The position numbers and the translations under genes are program-made. The notes under the pieces were generated by a model. The model made no database searches. It was not told where the DNA came from and was given only the letters and a program-made list of their open reading frames with translations. From NCBI GenBank assembly GCA_965198025.1, contig OZ240237.1:3596001-3660000 (forward strand): 64,000 bases of DNA. The letters run 5' to 3'. The DNA comes from CAYWWM01 sp965198025. Its GTDB lineage: Bacteria > Acidobacteriota > Terriglobia > 2-12-FULL-54-10. Positions within the stretch are counted from its first letter, which is position 1; each line of letters starts with the position of its first letter. Of the stretch, positions 34,761 through 43,744 are shown piece after piece.

Positions 34761-35753
34761 CGGGTGGCCGACAATCTCTTCTGGCTGGGCCGCTACATGG
34801 AACGGGTGGAGGCAACGCTCCGCTTAATGCGGGCTCTGCTGCCTGCGCTATCCAGCGAAGAGGATTTCGTACGCTCGGCATCGCTCGAAACGGCGATTCA
34901 TTTTCTGGTCGGCTTGCGGTACCTTTCGCGCGACGACGCGGAGGCTTCGATTGGAGAACAGTGGTGGGGTTTGCAACGCCTTCTGACCGATATGGTCTAT
35001 GATCCGTCCCGCACGTCCAGCCTGGGGTGGAACTTCAAGGAATTACGCCGCGTTTCCTGGCAGGTGCGGGAACGTCTTTCCGCGGACACCTGGCGAGTGC
35101 TCCAGCAGTTGGAGGCGGAGCTTTCCCGGGTTGCACCCGCGGATCCCAACCAGCGATATCTGGCAGAAGTGCGCGCCCTGGATAACGCGATCCTGACGCT
35201 CTCCGCTTTTTCCGGGCTGTTGATGGAGAACACGACCCGGGGTTTCGGCTGGCGTTTCCTCGAAATCGGACGCCGCCTGGAGCGAGCGCTCCAGACCTTG
35301 GATCTGCTGTCCTCCGGTGTTGCGGAAGCGCACCGCGACGTGGAACCCTACCTCCAGGTCCTGCTGCAAATTGCAGACAGCTCCATCACCTATCGCACGC
35401 GGTTCTTGAGCGTGGTGCGGGCCGATCTGGTGCTGCAACTGATTCTGGCGGATGAGGGCAACCCCCGCTCGGTGGCATTTCAACTGGTATCGCTTCTGCA
35501 CCAGGTCGGCAGGCTGCAAGAAGACGATCCTTCCTGCCTGGACCTGCTGGAACGCCCGCTGGCGCTCCAGGCTCTGACGGCCGTACGGAATACGCCATCG
35601 GACGGTCTTTTCGATCGTGATCAAGAGAGACGCCTTCCGGAGATGGGACGTTTGTTGCACGAGGTCCGGACGGTCCTGTATAAATTCTCCGATGCCCTCA
35701 CGGCTGATTACCTGAGTCACCTGACTGCTTCGCGGTTGACGGCGTCCTTGTGA
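34635..35753 (+). CDS. Alpha-E (DUF403) domain protein, with truncated ATP-grasp tail at its N-terminus
   Basis: A 372-residue frame. The first ~25 residues are the end of an ATP-grasp domain (GGGSKDTWVLGG), then a Pro/Ser linker, then a complete alpha-E domain starting GLPSRVADNLFWLGRYMERV and including DPSRTSSLGWNFKELRRVSW and YRTRFLSVVRADLVLQLILA. In relatives this domain is fused to, or encoded beside, an ATP-grasp amide ligase and a transglutaminase-like protease, a trio proposed to make or process a peptide product. Here the catalytic ATP-grasp is gone, so the remaining protein may be non-functional alone. It is followed after 7 bp by the transglutaminase gene. Confidence 0.75.
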   Translation: MWVSMQLGGGSKDTWVLGGQVSSSPRTPQISVAAYPKGGLPSRVADNLFWLGRYMERVEATLRLMRALLPALSSEEDFVRSASLETAIHFLVGLRYLSRDDAEASIGEQWWGLQRLLTDMVYDPSRTSSLGWNFKELRRVSWQVRERLSADTWRVLQQLEAELSRVAPADPNQRYLAEVRALDNAILTLSAFSGLLMENTTRGFGWRFLEIGRRLERALQTLDLLSSGVAEAHRDVEPYLQVLLQIADSSITYRTRFLSVVRADLVLQLILADEGNPRSVAFQLVSLLHQVGRLQEDDPSCLDLLERPLALQALTAVRNTPSDGLFDRDQERRLPEMGRLLHEVRTVLYKFSDALTADYLSHLTASRLTASL

Positions 35754-35760
35754 GGCTGCT

Positions 35761-36636
35761 GTGATCTATCAGGTAACGCACATCACCCGGCATACCTACG
35801 AGGAGGCTGCCGTGGCACAGTGTCTGAACGAGGTCCGGCTGACGCCGCGCGCTCTGCCCTGCCAGCGCGTGCGGGCGCACGACCTTCATGTGGATCCGAA
35901 ACCGGCGACGTTCGATCACAGAAAAGACTACTTCGGCAACGACGTCACAACGTTTTCGGTGTTGGAGAAGCACAACCGTTTGGAAGCGACCGCCCGCAGC
36001 GTTATCGAAGTTGATTCGCAGCCCCCGAACACAGCGGCCGTCGGCGCTTGGGAAGATGCCAGAGCACTGCTGTCAGCGGCCCCCGATGGGCCGGTTCTGG
36101 AAGCGATGGACTTCCTTTTCGACTCACCGTTTGTTACGGCGGGACCGGAGTTGACGGAATTCGCCCGCCCCACGTTCCTGCCTGGAAGGCCGCTGCTGGA
36201 TGCGGCACGCGAGCTTTCCCGCCGGATTCACACCGAATTCTGCTATGAGCCGGAATCCACCTCAATAGAAATGCCACTCACGAAGATCCTGAAGGGCCGA
36301 CGCGGTGTTTGCCAGGATTTTGCGCACATCATGATTGGCGCGCTGCGTTCCATGCGGTTGGCAGCCCGGTACGTCAGCGGCTATCTCCGCAGCGGTGCTG
36401 ACTTCCAGGGCTGGCAGGCATCGCACGCCTGGGTATCGGTGTTCGTCCCCGAACTCGGCTGGATGGATTTTGACCCTACAAACGATGTGATGCCGTCGGA
36501 TGGTCACATCACACTGGCGTGGGGAAGAGATTACGGCGACGTGACTCCCTTCAAGGGAATCACTCTGGGAGGTGGCGGACAAAAGGTCGAGGTCGAAGTG
36601 CTCGTGCAGCCGCAGGAACAGTCCGCCACATCATAG
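35761..36636 (+). CDS. Transglutaminase-like cysteine protease of the ATP-grasp/alpha-E cluster
   Basis: A 291-residue protein (GTG start). The N-terminal bacterial transglutaminase-like domain has YQVTHITRHTYEEAAVAQCL and LTPRALPCQRV. The catalytic core has Cys-184 in GRRGVCQDFAH, His-222 in ASHAWV and Asp-236 in GWMDFDPTND. Homologues are papain-like transglutaminase-fold enzymes that hydrolyse or form amide bonds; they are conserved with ATP-grasp and alpha-E partners. All catalytic residues are intact although the ATP-grasp partner upstream is destroyed. Confidence 0.9.
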   Translation: MIYQVTHITRHTYEEAAVAQCLNEVRLTPRALPCQRVRAHDLHVDPKPATFDHRKDYFGNDVTTFSVLEKHNRLEATARSVIEVDSQPPNTAAVGAWEDARALLSAAPDGPVLEAMDFLFDSPFVTAGPELTEFARPTFLPGRPLLDAARELSRRIHTEFCYEPESTSIEMPLTKILKGRRGVCQDFAHIMIGALRSMRLAARYVSGYLRSGADFQGWQASHAWVSVFVPELGWMDFDPTNDVMPSDGHITLAWGRDYGDVTPFKGITLGGGGQKVEVEVLVQPQEQSATS

Positions 36637-38532
36637 ATTCCAGCATGTTCGGCAGGCGCCGACCCATTGCTGGGTCTGCCGGAAAAGCCAGCGTTCGACT
36701 CAGAGAAAATTCAACGCCCGAACGCTCCCTCCCGTTCGTAAACCACCTTTCCATCCACCATAGTCAACAGGGCCTGGATCGTGGCGATTTCGTCTTCCGG
36801 CATCGTCATGTAGTCCTGGTCAATGATCACCAAATCCGCCAGCTTGCCCACTTCAATGCTGCCCAGACGATCGGACTCACCGATGTGCTCCGCCGGATAG
36901 AGCGTAACCATTCGCAGTGCCTGCTCCCGGCTGACGGCTTCTTGGGGGTTCCATTCCCGCTGGTAGATACGGTCCTTACGGGTGACGGCGATTTGCACGC
37001 GCTCGAACGTGGGCCCTTCGTTGGTGTCGCCCTCGAGGGCGGGGTGTAGGCCCGCGTCCAGGTAGCTCTTGATGGGGAGAATACTATTCAGCCGCTCGAT
37101 GCCATACTGCAGCAAGCCTGCCTCGAAATTCGACTCGCCGAAGACATGCCAGACGCCGATGCTGGCGTTGATGCCGAGTTGCTTCATGCGCTGAATGTCT
37201 TCCTGCGTCGCCATCGGCGTATGGTTCATGGTGAGGAGCTGGTTGGGCCTCTGGATGATCTGTGTATCGAGGCCTTCCTCGAAGGCGTTCACGATTTCGT
37301 GCGTGGCCCGGTCGCCCACGGTGTGGTCGGCACTGACATCCCAGCCGAAGCGCACAGCCTGCACAACGGCTTCACGGCCACGGAAGCCTTCCCCTCGCCG
37401 CTCCGCCTCCTGTTCCTGGATACGCCCGCCGTAGGGAGAAGCATTGCCCCAGCGATCCGGATAAGGGCGCGTCTTCGGAAACAAGGTCCAGGCATCCCCG
37501 CCCAGCATGTTGCCGCCCACGGCCGGAGGACGAATTCCTACGAACCGCCACATGTCGTCTCCAATGCCACTGATATTCCCCATCCGCCGGAAAAACCGCT
37601 CGGCAGCATCGCCGGGGATGATGGTGGTCATCCCGCTCATAACCGGCGTCAGCGGGAAGGGCATCCGTATGCGCACAGTCAGCTCCTCCCGGGCCCACAG
37701 TTCGCGGATTCCACTGATGATGGGAGGGGCAGTGTGTTCCTTGACCAGCGTCGTGCCGCTGGCACTGATGGTCCTGGTCGCTTCGCGGTAAGCCTCCATA
37801 AGCTCTTCAAACGGAATCTTCCAGTAGATGGTATCGTTGACGGCTTGCGCGCCCACGGTGAGTTCTCCGTCCACGTCGCCCGGCCCGCCGATGCAGGGGT
37901 TACCTTCCCGTTCGAAGGGACTGGTGACCCCTTCCGGCAGGTACGGCGTGATTTCCTCTGCTGCTTTGCTATTGATGGCCAAAGCAGTGACGTTCACCGG
38001 CCCCATAAAAAAACCGGCGTGTTGGGAGATACGGAGTCGAGCTGTTCCAGGGTCAGCACTTCGCAGATGCTGCCTCCCCTGCCCCCCGAGCTCGAACGCG
38101 GGATGTTGAGGCCGGTTCGGGGTAACATCACCAGTTCGCCGGGCTCGGCACTGGCTACGGCTTCCCGGATGCTCTGGAGCACATCCTGCGTGTTGGTCCA
38201 GAGGGGCCCTCCGGGGAGCCACTTCTTGCCCCAATATTCACGGAGTCCCGTGCCGAAAGGATGCTGGTGAATGTCCAGGATTCCGGGGACTGCGGTCTTG
38301 CCTTGAAGATCGATTCTGCGGGTTTCCGGCCCCGCCATTGCTTCAATCCGGTCCGAAGCTCCGACGGCCAGGAACTTGCCGTCCCGGACCGCCACGGCTT
38401 CCGCAATGGTGAAGTTATCGTCTGCCGTCAGGATCTTTCCGTTATAAAGGACGGTATCCGCGTAGGCGATGACCTCAGCGGGAAGCGATGGTTCCTGGGC
38501 CATCGTCCCTTGCGTAAACGTGGCAAGCCCGA

Positions 38533-38541
38533 TAGCCAGCG
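38533..38541. repeat. 9-bp target site duplication, left copy
   Basis: TAGCCAGCG directly flanks the left inverted repeat of the IS256-type element and is identical to 39981-39989. Confidence 0.9.
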
Positions 38542-39980
38542 AGGATGTCCGTTAATTCGTAGAAAGTAGCGACTCTCAACCCCGGCGATACTGTGCCGGG
38601 GGTCATTTTCTGCCAAGAAAAGGAGAGAGTCGCTATGAAGAGAAGATACCAGATCGAAGGCCATCGTGCGGTGCAGAGTTTTCGCCGCTGGGCGGCCGAG
38701 AAAAACCCGAACATTCAGATGCTCCTGCCGCTGGCCGAGGTGGTGAGCCTGCTGCAAGAAGGCGTGGGACACCTTCTGCGGGAGGCCGGGCTGGCGTTGA
38801 TGAACCTGGTGATGGAAGAGGAAGTGCGGCAGCTAGCCGGAGAGCGACATCAGCAACACGTGGGCCGTCGCGCTCACCGCTGGGGGAAGGAAGCGGGTTA
38901 CTGCGTGGTGGACGGGCAAAAGGTGCCGATCCGCAGAACCCGTCTGCGGAACCAGCAGAACCGCGAGCAGCGGCTAGGAAGTTATGAGCTGTTCCAGCGG
39001 AGCGCGCCGCTCGAGCGGTCGGTGTGGGACACGATGATGCGGGGGCTCTCGACGCGGAACTACGGCGCGGTGGTGAAAGAGTTTCAGCAAGCCTACGGGA
39101 TCGAGAAGTCGGCGGTGAGCGAGAACTTCGTCGAGGCCAGCCGGGAGAAGTTGCGGGAGTTGCTGGAGCGGCCGCTGGGCCAGTTGCGGCTCTGCGTCGT
39201 GCTGCTCGACGGCACGCCGTTCCGGGACCGCCAGATGATGGTGGCGCTGGGGATCGGCTGGGACGGGCACAAAACGGTGTTGGGGCTGCGCGAGGGAGCA
39301 ACCGAGAACGCCACGGTGGTCAGCGAGCTGCTCAGTGATCTGGCCAGTCGCGGCCTGGACTTCGGCGTGCCACGGCTGTATGTGCTGGATGGCAGTAAGG
39401 CGCTGGCTGCGGCGGTGCGCCGTCATGCGGGCCAAGCCGCCTGCATCCAGCGCTGCCAGGTCCACAAGCGGCGCAACGTGCTCGACCACCTGCCAGAAGA
39501 ACATCGTCAGGCGGTGAAGAGAAAACTGCAAAACGCCTACGGGATGGCCGAATACGCCGAGGCCAAGCGAGCACTGGAGAAACTGCATCGAGAGCTGATG
39601 GACCTGAATCCGAGCGCCGCCCGGAGTCTGGGCGAAGGGATGGAAGAGACGCTCACGGTGCATCGTTTGGGTGTGCCGCCGAAGCTGCGGCGGTCCCTCG
39701 CCAGCACCAATGTGATCGAGTCGGCGTTCTCGATCGTCGAGACGGTTTGCCGCAACGTGAAGCGCTGGCGCCCGGGAGACCAGATCGAACGCTGGGTGGG
39801 ATCGGGACTGCTGGTGGCCGAGAGGCAGTTCCGCAAGATCCGAGGGTTCCGCGAGATTCCGCTGCTGCTGGCCTCCTTGGCCAATACCGTTTCCCGAAAA
39901 CCAGTTGCCAACGAAGCGGCCGCCGCGTAGTCTAGCTACACCGAGGGTCGCTGACTTTCAACGGAATTCCGGGCAATCTC
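38542..39980 (+). mobile_element. IS256-family insertion sequence, 1439 bp, complete
   Basis: The element is bounded by imperfect terminal inverted repeats of more than 30 bp. Left end AGGATGTCCGTTAATTCGTA then GAAAGTAGCGACTCTC; right end read inward GAGATTGCCCGGAATTCCGT then TGAAAGTCAGCGACCCTC. It is flanked by perfect 9-bp direct repeats, within the 8-9 bp typical for the family, and carries one intact transposase gene. All parts look intact, so it may be active or recently so. It lies within the signal-peptide codons of the amidohydrolase. Confidence 0.9.
38635..39930 (+). CDS. IS256-family (mutator-type) transposase
   Basis: A 431-residue transposase of normal length for IS256/mutator-like elements. 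The DDE residues are likely the Asp of VVLLDGTPFRD, the Asp of RLYVLDGSKALAAAV and a Glu in the GEGMEETLTVHRLG region. Other signatures are CQVHKRRNVLDHLPEEHR (the C-x2-H motif) and LASTNVIESAFSIVETVCRN, which includes the STNxxES motif. AAGGAGAG precedes the ATG at 38635. It cuts and pastes the element by acting on the terminal repeats. Confidence 0.94.
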   Translation: MKRRYQIEGHRAVQSFRRWAAEKNPNIQMLLPLAEVVSLLQEGVGHLLREAGLALMNLVMEEEVRQLAGERHQQHVGRRAHRWGKEAGYCVVDGQKVPIRRTRLRNQQNREQRLGSYELFQRSAPLERSVWDTMMRGLSTRNYGAVVKEFQQAYGIEKSAVSENFVEASREKLRELLERPLGQLRLCVVLLDGTPFRDRQMMVALGIGWDGHKTVLGLREGATENATVVSELLSDLASRGLDFGVPRLYVLDGSKALAAAVRRHAGQAACIQRCQVHKRRNVLDHLPEEHRQAVKRKLQNAYGMAEYAEAKRALEKLHRELMDLNPSAARSLGEGMEETLTVHRLGVPPKLRRSLASTNVIESAFSIVETVCRNVKRWRPGDQIERWVGSGLLVAERQFRKIRGFREIPLLLASLANTVSRKPVANEAAAA

Positions 39981-39989
39981 TAGCCAGCG
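39981..39989. repeat. 9-bp target site duplication, right copy
   Basis: TAGCCAGCG, identical to 38533-38541. Confidence 0.9.
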
Positions 39990-40324
39990 CCCAAAGCAGG
40001 CCCTGTTTTCCTTTGATTCCGAATGTCCGCATTTGCTCTGCTCTCCTTCCTCCCGGACTTCCGGGAAGCTCCAATAAGAAAGTCTCTGCCTTCATTCCCG
40101 GTGGTTTCATGGTTTCCGCTCCGTGCCCTTTGGACGAGAAAAGCTGGAAGGACTTGTGACTATATCCGTTCTTCAGGGAGCAACTTGTTTTCGATCTGTT
40201 TCCTGTGGTCCTTCTGTCGGCAAGAGTATACATTCACTTCCCCCAAACTGAAACCCTGGGATACCCCCGAGCGGTGTTCACCTGCCTGCGCGCTTGTTCC
40301 CAATTCCTTCCACCAGAAGGTTTC

Positions 40325-40445
40325 TCGCTACACCAACCCTGAAAATGGTCCAGACTATCCATATACCCCATAAACTTGTACGGAAATGCTCTGTCGAGAG
40401 TTCCGAAGGAACCGAAGGAACCGAAGGAACCGAAAAGGAGAGCCA
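40325..40445 (+). repeat. Composite repeat with GAACCGAAG tandem tail, copy 1
   Basis: This ~110-bp unit contains CTATCCATATACCCCATAAA, GTACGGAAATGCTCTGTCGA and then tandem GAACCGAAG units (three to four). The same sequence is at 62500-62610. No gene lies between 40033 and 40584. Confidence 0.75.
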
Positions 40446-40507
40446 GGCGAACGGTTCGATTTGCGCAGAGCCTCCGATTACGCAACCCTGGGATAGGTCA
40501 ACTGAGG

Positions 40508-40513
40508 TATAAT
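40508..40513 (+). promoter_or_regulatory. Candidate -10 box before the propeller gene
   Basis: A perfect TATAAT lies 72 bp before the start at 40585; the -35 region is weak. Confidence 0.35.
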
Positions 40514-40584
40514 TGGAACTGCGACAAAGTCGGAAGGATTAACGCAACGTTTCGCTGCGTTTGAGGACTGCTATGGAGGTGAGT

Positions 40585-42756
40585 ATGTTTTCTCGGAGGC
40601 CACGATCATCGAAGGGGACTCGCAGAGTAGCTTTGGTTGTTATGGCTGCACTACTGGTGACAGCAGGAATCTTCCTTTCTGCCGGCAACCGGTGGGATGC
40701 TTCGGGTACGAGAACTTTTGGAAAGGAGCGGCTGCTATCCTGGGAGGAGTTGCCGCAGATGGACGGGGCCATGTGCCAATGGGTCCCTGCCAGCGCCTCC
40801 ATGACCTTTGCGGCTGCGTTGCAGCAAGCGAGTGCACCGACTGCGGAAGAAGCGGCGGAGAGGGAGCCGCTCCGGGTGATCCGTGACCCATATCCCAGCT
40901 TCAGCTCGGTGGCAGTGGACATGGAGCGCGGGGAAGTGATAGCAGGCGATGAAAACCTGTTTCAGCTCTTGGTCTATGACCGGCTTGACAACACGCCGCC
41001 GGGTGCGAGGCTGACCGAACCACGGCGAATCATTGCTGGTGATCAGACGGGACTGGAGTTCGTCTGCGGGTTGCACCTCGACCAGACAACGGGGGACGTA
41101 TACGTAATTAACGCTGACACGGCGGCGCAGATGCAGGTGTTTACGCGCTCGCAAGAGGGCAATGTGCCGCCGTCGCGGGTTCTGAACACTGGCCACGAGA
41201 TCAGGGGGCGTGGCATTGCTGTCGATGCGGAGAACCAGGAGATCTTCATTGCCAGCCAGCACAATGCCGCGCTGGCGGTTTTTCGCCAGCACGCCGGACC
41301 GAACGAGCTGCCGATCCGACTGCTGCAGGGGGACCAAACACGACTGGCGAACGCCCACGGCATTGCTTTCGACAAGCAGAATGACCTGCTCTACGTCGCC
41401 AACCACGGACAGGTATCCAGCCGCCCGGATCGCGCGGAGGTGACGGACCCGGAAAACAACCGGCCCAATGTCCCTCTGCCAAGACGAGTGGCGGTGCCTG
41501 GAACGGGCCGGTTTGTGCCGCCGTCCATCAACGTGTACCGCCGCACCGCCAGCGGAAACGAAGCGCCGCTGCAGGTTATCCAAGGACCCAAAACACAGTT
41601 AAATTGGCCTGCTGGAATCGTGATCGACGAGCGGCAGAGGGAACTCTACGTCGCCAACGACACCGGCAATTCCGTGCTGGTGTTTCCTGCGGATGCATCG
41701 GGCGACGTGCCGCCGATCCGCGTGATCAAAGGACCTGACACCGAACTCGATGCACCTGGCGGGGTATTCCTGGACACCCAGAACAACGAGCTTTGGGTCT
41801 CCAATTACGGGAATCACTCGCTGAACGTTTACGCTCTCACCGCCGACGGCAACACCGCTCCGTTGCGGCGGATCCGAAGCGGACCCGCCGATAGCCGGGC
41901 GCTGATGATCGGCAACCCGGGTGCAGTGGCCTACGACACGAAACGAGAAGAAATTCTGGTGCCCAACTGAGTCGCCCATCCGCAGATTGCGGTCTTCGCC
42001 AGGGTGGCGGAGGGCACCAACGCAACGACTCGGAGAATTGAAGGGCAGGAGACGCTGCTGGCCCGGACCATGCACGCGATCCACTATAACGAGGTTCGGG
42101 ACGAGATCGTGGTGCCGAATCAGTTTGCACAAGCGATACTTACTTTCCGCGCCTCGGCTGTTGGGGAGGAGCCGCCGATCCGGATCATTCAAGGCGACCG
42201 CACGCTATTGCGAGGATCGTCGGGGGTTGTCATCGACACCAAGCACGACGAGGTCATTATGGAGAACCGGGTCTTCCCGATTGACGCCAACGGCAATGTC
42301 CCGCCGAGCCGCTCGCTCCCGTACTCGGTGGCTGCCGTAGACATGGACAATGATCTTTACATCAGCACAGGCAGAGGCGATGCAGTTTTCGAACTCAGGA
42401 TCCACGACCGCAACTCCGACAGCGACCAACCGCTTCGGGTCATTGCCGGACCGAAGACGATGCTGATCGGTTCACAGAGGATTCGCGTCTACAATGGCTG
42501 GATCATTGTCGCGCACGACGGAGTGCAAGATGATAATCCCAACAACCTGTCGTTTGTCGGGATCTGGAGCGTCGGCGACGAAGGCGACGTGGCACCGCGC
42601 TGGACCTATGGCGGACCCCATAAGATGCTGGTCAAGCCACGCGGTATCGACGTGGATCCGAAAAATCAGAGCATCATTGTGAGCGACAAGACGCTGAACG
42701 CCGTGCTGACCTACCATGCGCCAGAGATCTTCAGAGAGTCCGGGGTGGAATTTTGA
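40585..42756 (+). pseudogene. Secreted NHL-type beta-propeller protein with one in-frame TGA
   Basis: A reading frame of 724 codons with a single TGA at 41968-41970 (codon 462). The N-terminus is a signal anchor (RRVALVVMAALLVTAGIFLS). The body consists of repeats of about 45-60 residues such as GIAVDAENQEIFIASQHNAA, LAVFRQHAGPNELPIRLLQG and GIVIDERQRELYVANDTGNS, which resemble NHL/YVTN blades; the same blades continue after the stop (MHAIHYNEVRDEIVVPNQFA). The TGA lies inside a blade (EEILVPN-stop-VAHPQIAVF), so the product is cut short unless it is read through or the base is wrong. Start 40585 has GGAGG five bases upstream. Ligand unknown. Confidence 0.72.
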
Positions 42757-43029
42757 CGCAGGGGAGAGAGCGTCCCTGTTGCCCTCCGGGACTCGGAACC
42801 GGACCGGTCGCCGGGTTTCGCTGGCGGCGCTGAAGTAATTGGCTGCGGGCGGATGTTCCGTACCAGGGACGCCCGCCTGCGCTTGTCCAAACGGAGCTCG
42901 GGCGGAACAATCTTCGCTCTTTCACATAGCCGTTTGGTTCATGCTCGGACTCTTGGTGTCCATCTTTCTGCAAGCGGCTGGGCGACCGTCCGGCTAGCCT
43001 TCATTCATTGTCCTTGTCCTGTGTCATTC

Positions 43030-43125
43030 GATCGGATGGCCGGTACGAATTGTCTGCCGGGAAGATCACGAGGGTGTCCAGCAGCGAGCGCCAGATCCAG
43101 TTCGGGCTGAAGCTGGTCTTTTAAG
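43030..43125 (+). pseudogene. C-terminal relic of an Oar-like TonB-dependent receptor
   Basis: In one frame the sequence reads RYELSAGKITRVSSSERQIQ followed by FGLKLVF and TAA at 43123-43125. This is the typical C-terminal strand and terminal Phe of outer-membrane Oar-like receptors, and matches the SARQIQFGLRFEF ending of the intact receptor at 46942. The rest of the gene is absent. Confidence 0.65.
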
Positions 43126-43158
43126 CGGACCCGCTGGATTCACAAGATCAGGCGAAAG

Positions 43159-43207
43159 GTTTCTGCCGTCCTTCCCCGAAAATCGGGAGGGGCGGCAGAA
43201 ACTTTTT
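43159..43207 (+). terminator. Rho-independent terminator
   Basis: A long hairpin has outer arms GTTTCTGCCG/CGGCAGAAAC (10 bp), inner arms CCTTCCC/GGGAGGG and a short AT-rich loop, followed by TTTTT. It is placed 34 bp after the receptor relic stop, so it is probably the old terminator of that lost gene. Confidence 0.85.
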
Positions 43208-43575
43208 CTGCAGGGTTTTTCTGGGACGGGAGTTCTTCGGACAACGCTTCCCATTTGTTCCGTAACCCTTCCCGAAGCAGCGCCGGCGGGCGGTTGCTGT
43301 TCCGCGAAATCCATTCCATTTCCACAGCTCCAGGCTGTGATCTAGACTCTCTCACAAGAACTGGTACTAGAACTCGGTCCGGTCAAGCGCAGGAATGGTT
43401 CCAGCAAAGCCCACTGCGCGTCGCTGGCTTTATAGTGTCTCTGCAAGGGGGTTCGGTTTCCACCAGATCGCCGGAGCTTGCTGTGGTTTGCCATGTCCCT
43501 TTTGCTCTGCAACCTATTTATTTTCTTGCGGTTGCCGAGGACTGTTTTTGAGACCTGTGCTAACTTGAATTTGTG

Positions 43576-43603
43576 TTGCAAATCGTGAACGGCAAGTTAT
43601 AAT
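43576..43603 (+). promoter_or_regulatory. Promoter of the TonB-dependent receptor
   Basis: TTGCAA (43576-43581), a 16-bp spacer and TATAAT (43598-43603) are a good sigma-70-type promoter. It leaves an untranslated leader of about 135 nt before the start at 43745. Confidence 0.55.
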
Positions 43604-43744
43604 GAGCCAGAGTCGGTTTAGTAGTGTAATGGTTCTCCTAGTTGCACAACCTAAACTCGTCTCGGAAACGGGTGATCCAAATTATTCATCAAAGGGAAAA
43701 ATTTGTCCGTTAGGAGAGGTTCGACCTAATTGCGAGGAGGACGC

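Larger units (their letters stand above)
36711..40032 (-). pseudogene. YtcJ-like exported amidohydrolase, split by an IS256 element and a frameshift
   Basis: The gene starts at ATG 40032 (GGAGGAAGGAGAG upstream) with MRTFGIKGKQGLLWALA, is interrupted at 39981/38541 by the insertion sequence, and continues on the other side. Without the element and one 9-bp target copy, a continuous signal peptide forms (GLLWALAIGLATFTQGTMA) followed by LPAEVIAYADTVLYNGKILT and ILDIHQHPFG. A second lesion is at the A7 run 38007-38013: one more A would join PVF to FMGPVNVTALAIN. The rest has amidohydrolase_3 features: LVKEHTAP, TVGDRATHEIVNAFEEG, NHTPMATQEDIQRM, and the C-terminal GSIEVGKLADLVIIDQDYMT. Restored length is 624 residues. 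Family members hydrolyse C-N bonds with metals; substrate unknown. Confidence 0.87.
42757..43744. other. Intergenic region with TonB-receptor tail relic, terminator and promoter
   Basis: No intact gene is seen. It holds the receptor relic at 43030-43125, a strong terminator at 43159-43207 and a promoter at 43576-43603, listed separately. The stretch 43210-43570 has nothing I can assign. Confidence 0.5.

Noticed and set aside
38593..38634. Earlier start for the IS256 transposase
   Set aside because: The first 14 residues would derive from the terminal region of the element; AAGGAGAG supports the ATG at 38635.
40380..40437. Tandem GAACCGAAG units as a CRISPR array
   Set aside because: Units are about 9 bp without unique spacers and no cas gene is near; it is a short tandem repeat inside a dispersed composite repeat.
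41968..41970. TGA in the propeller gene as a second selenocysteine codon
   Set aside because: A small hairpin (CCGCA-GAT-TGCGG) follows, but its loop begins 14 nt after the TGA, closer than bacterial SECIS models allow. The blade context gives no Cys-like or redox position (VPN-stop-VAHPQ).
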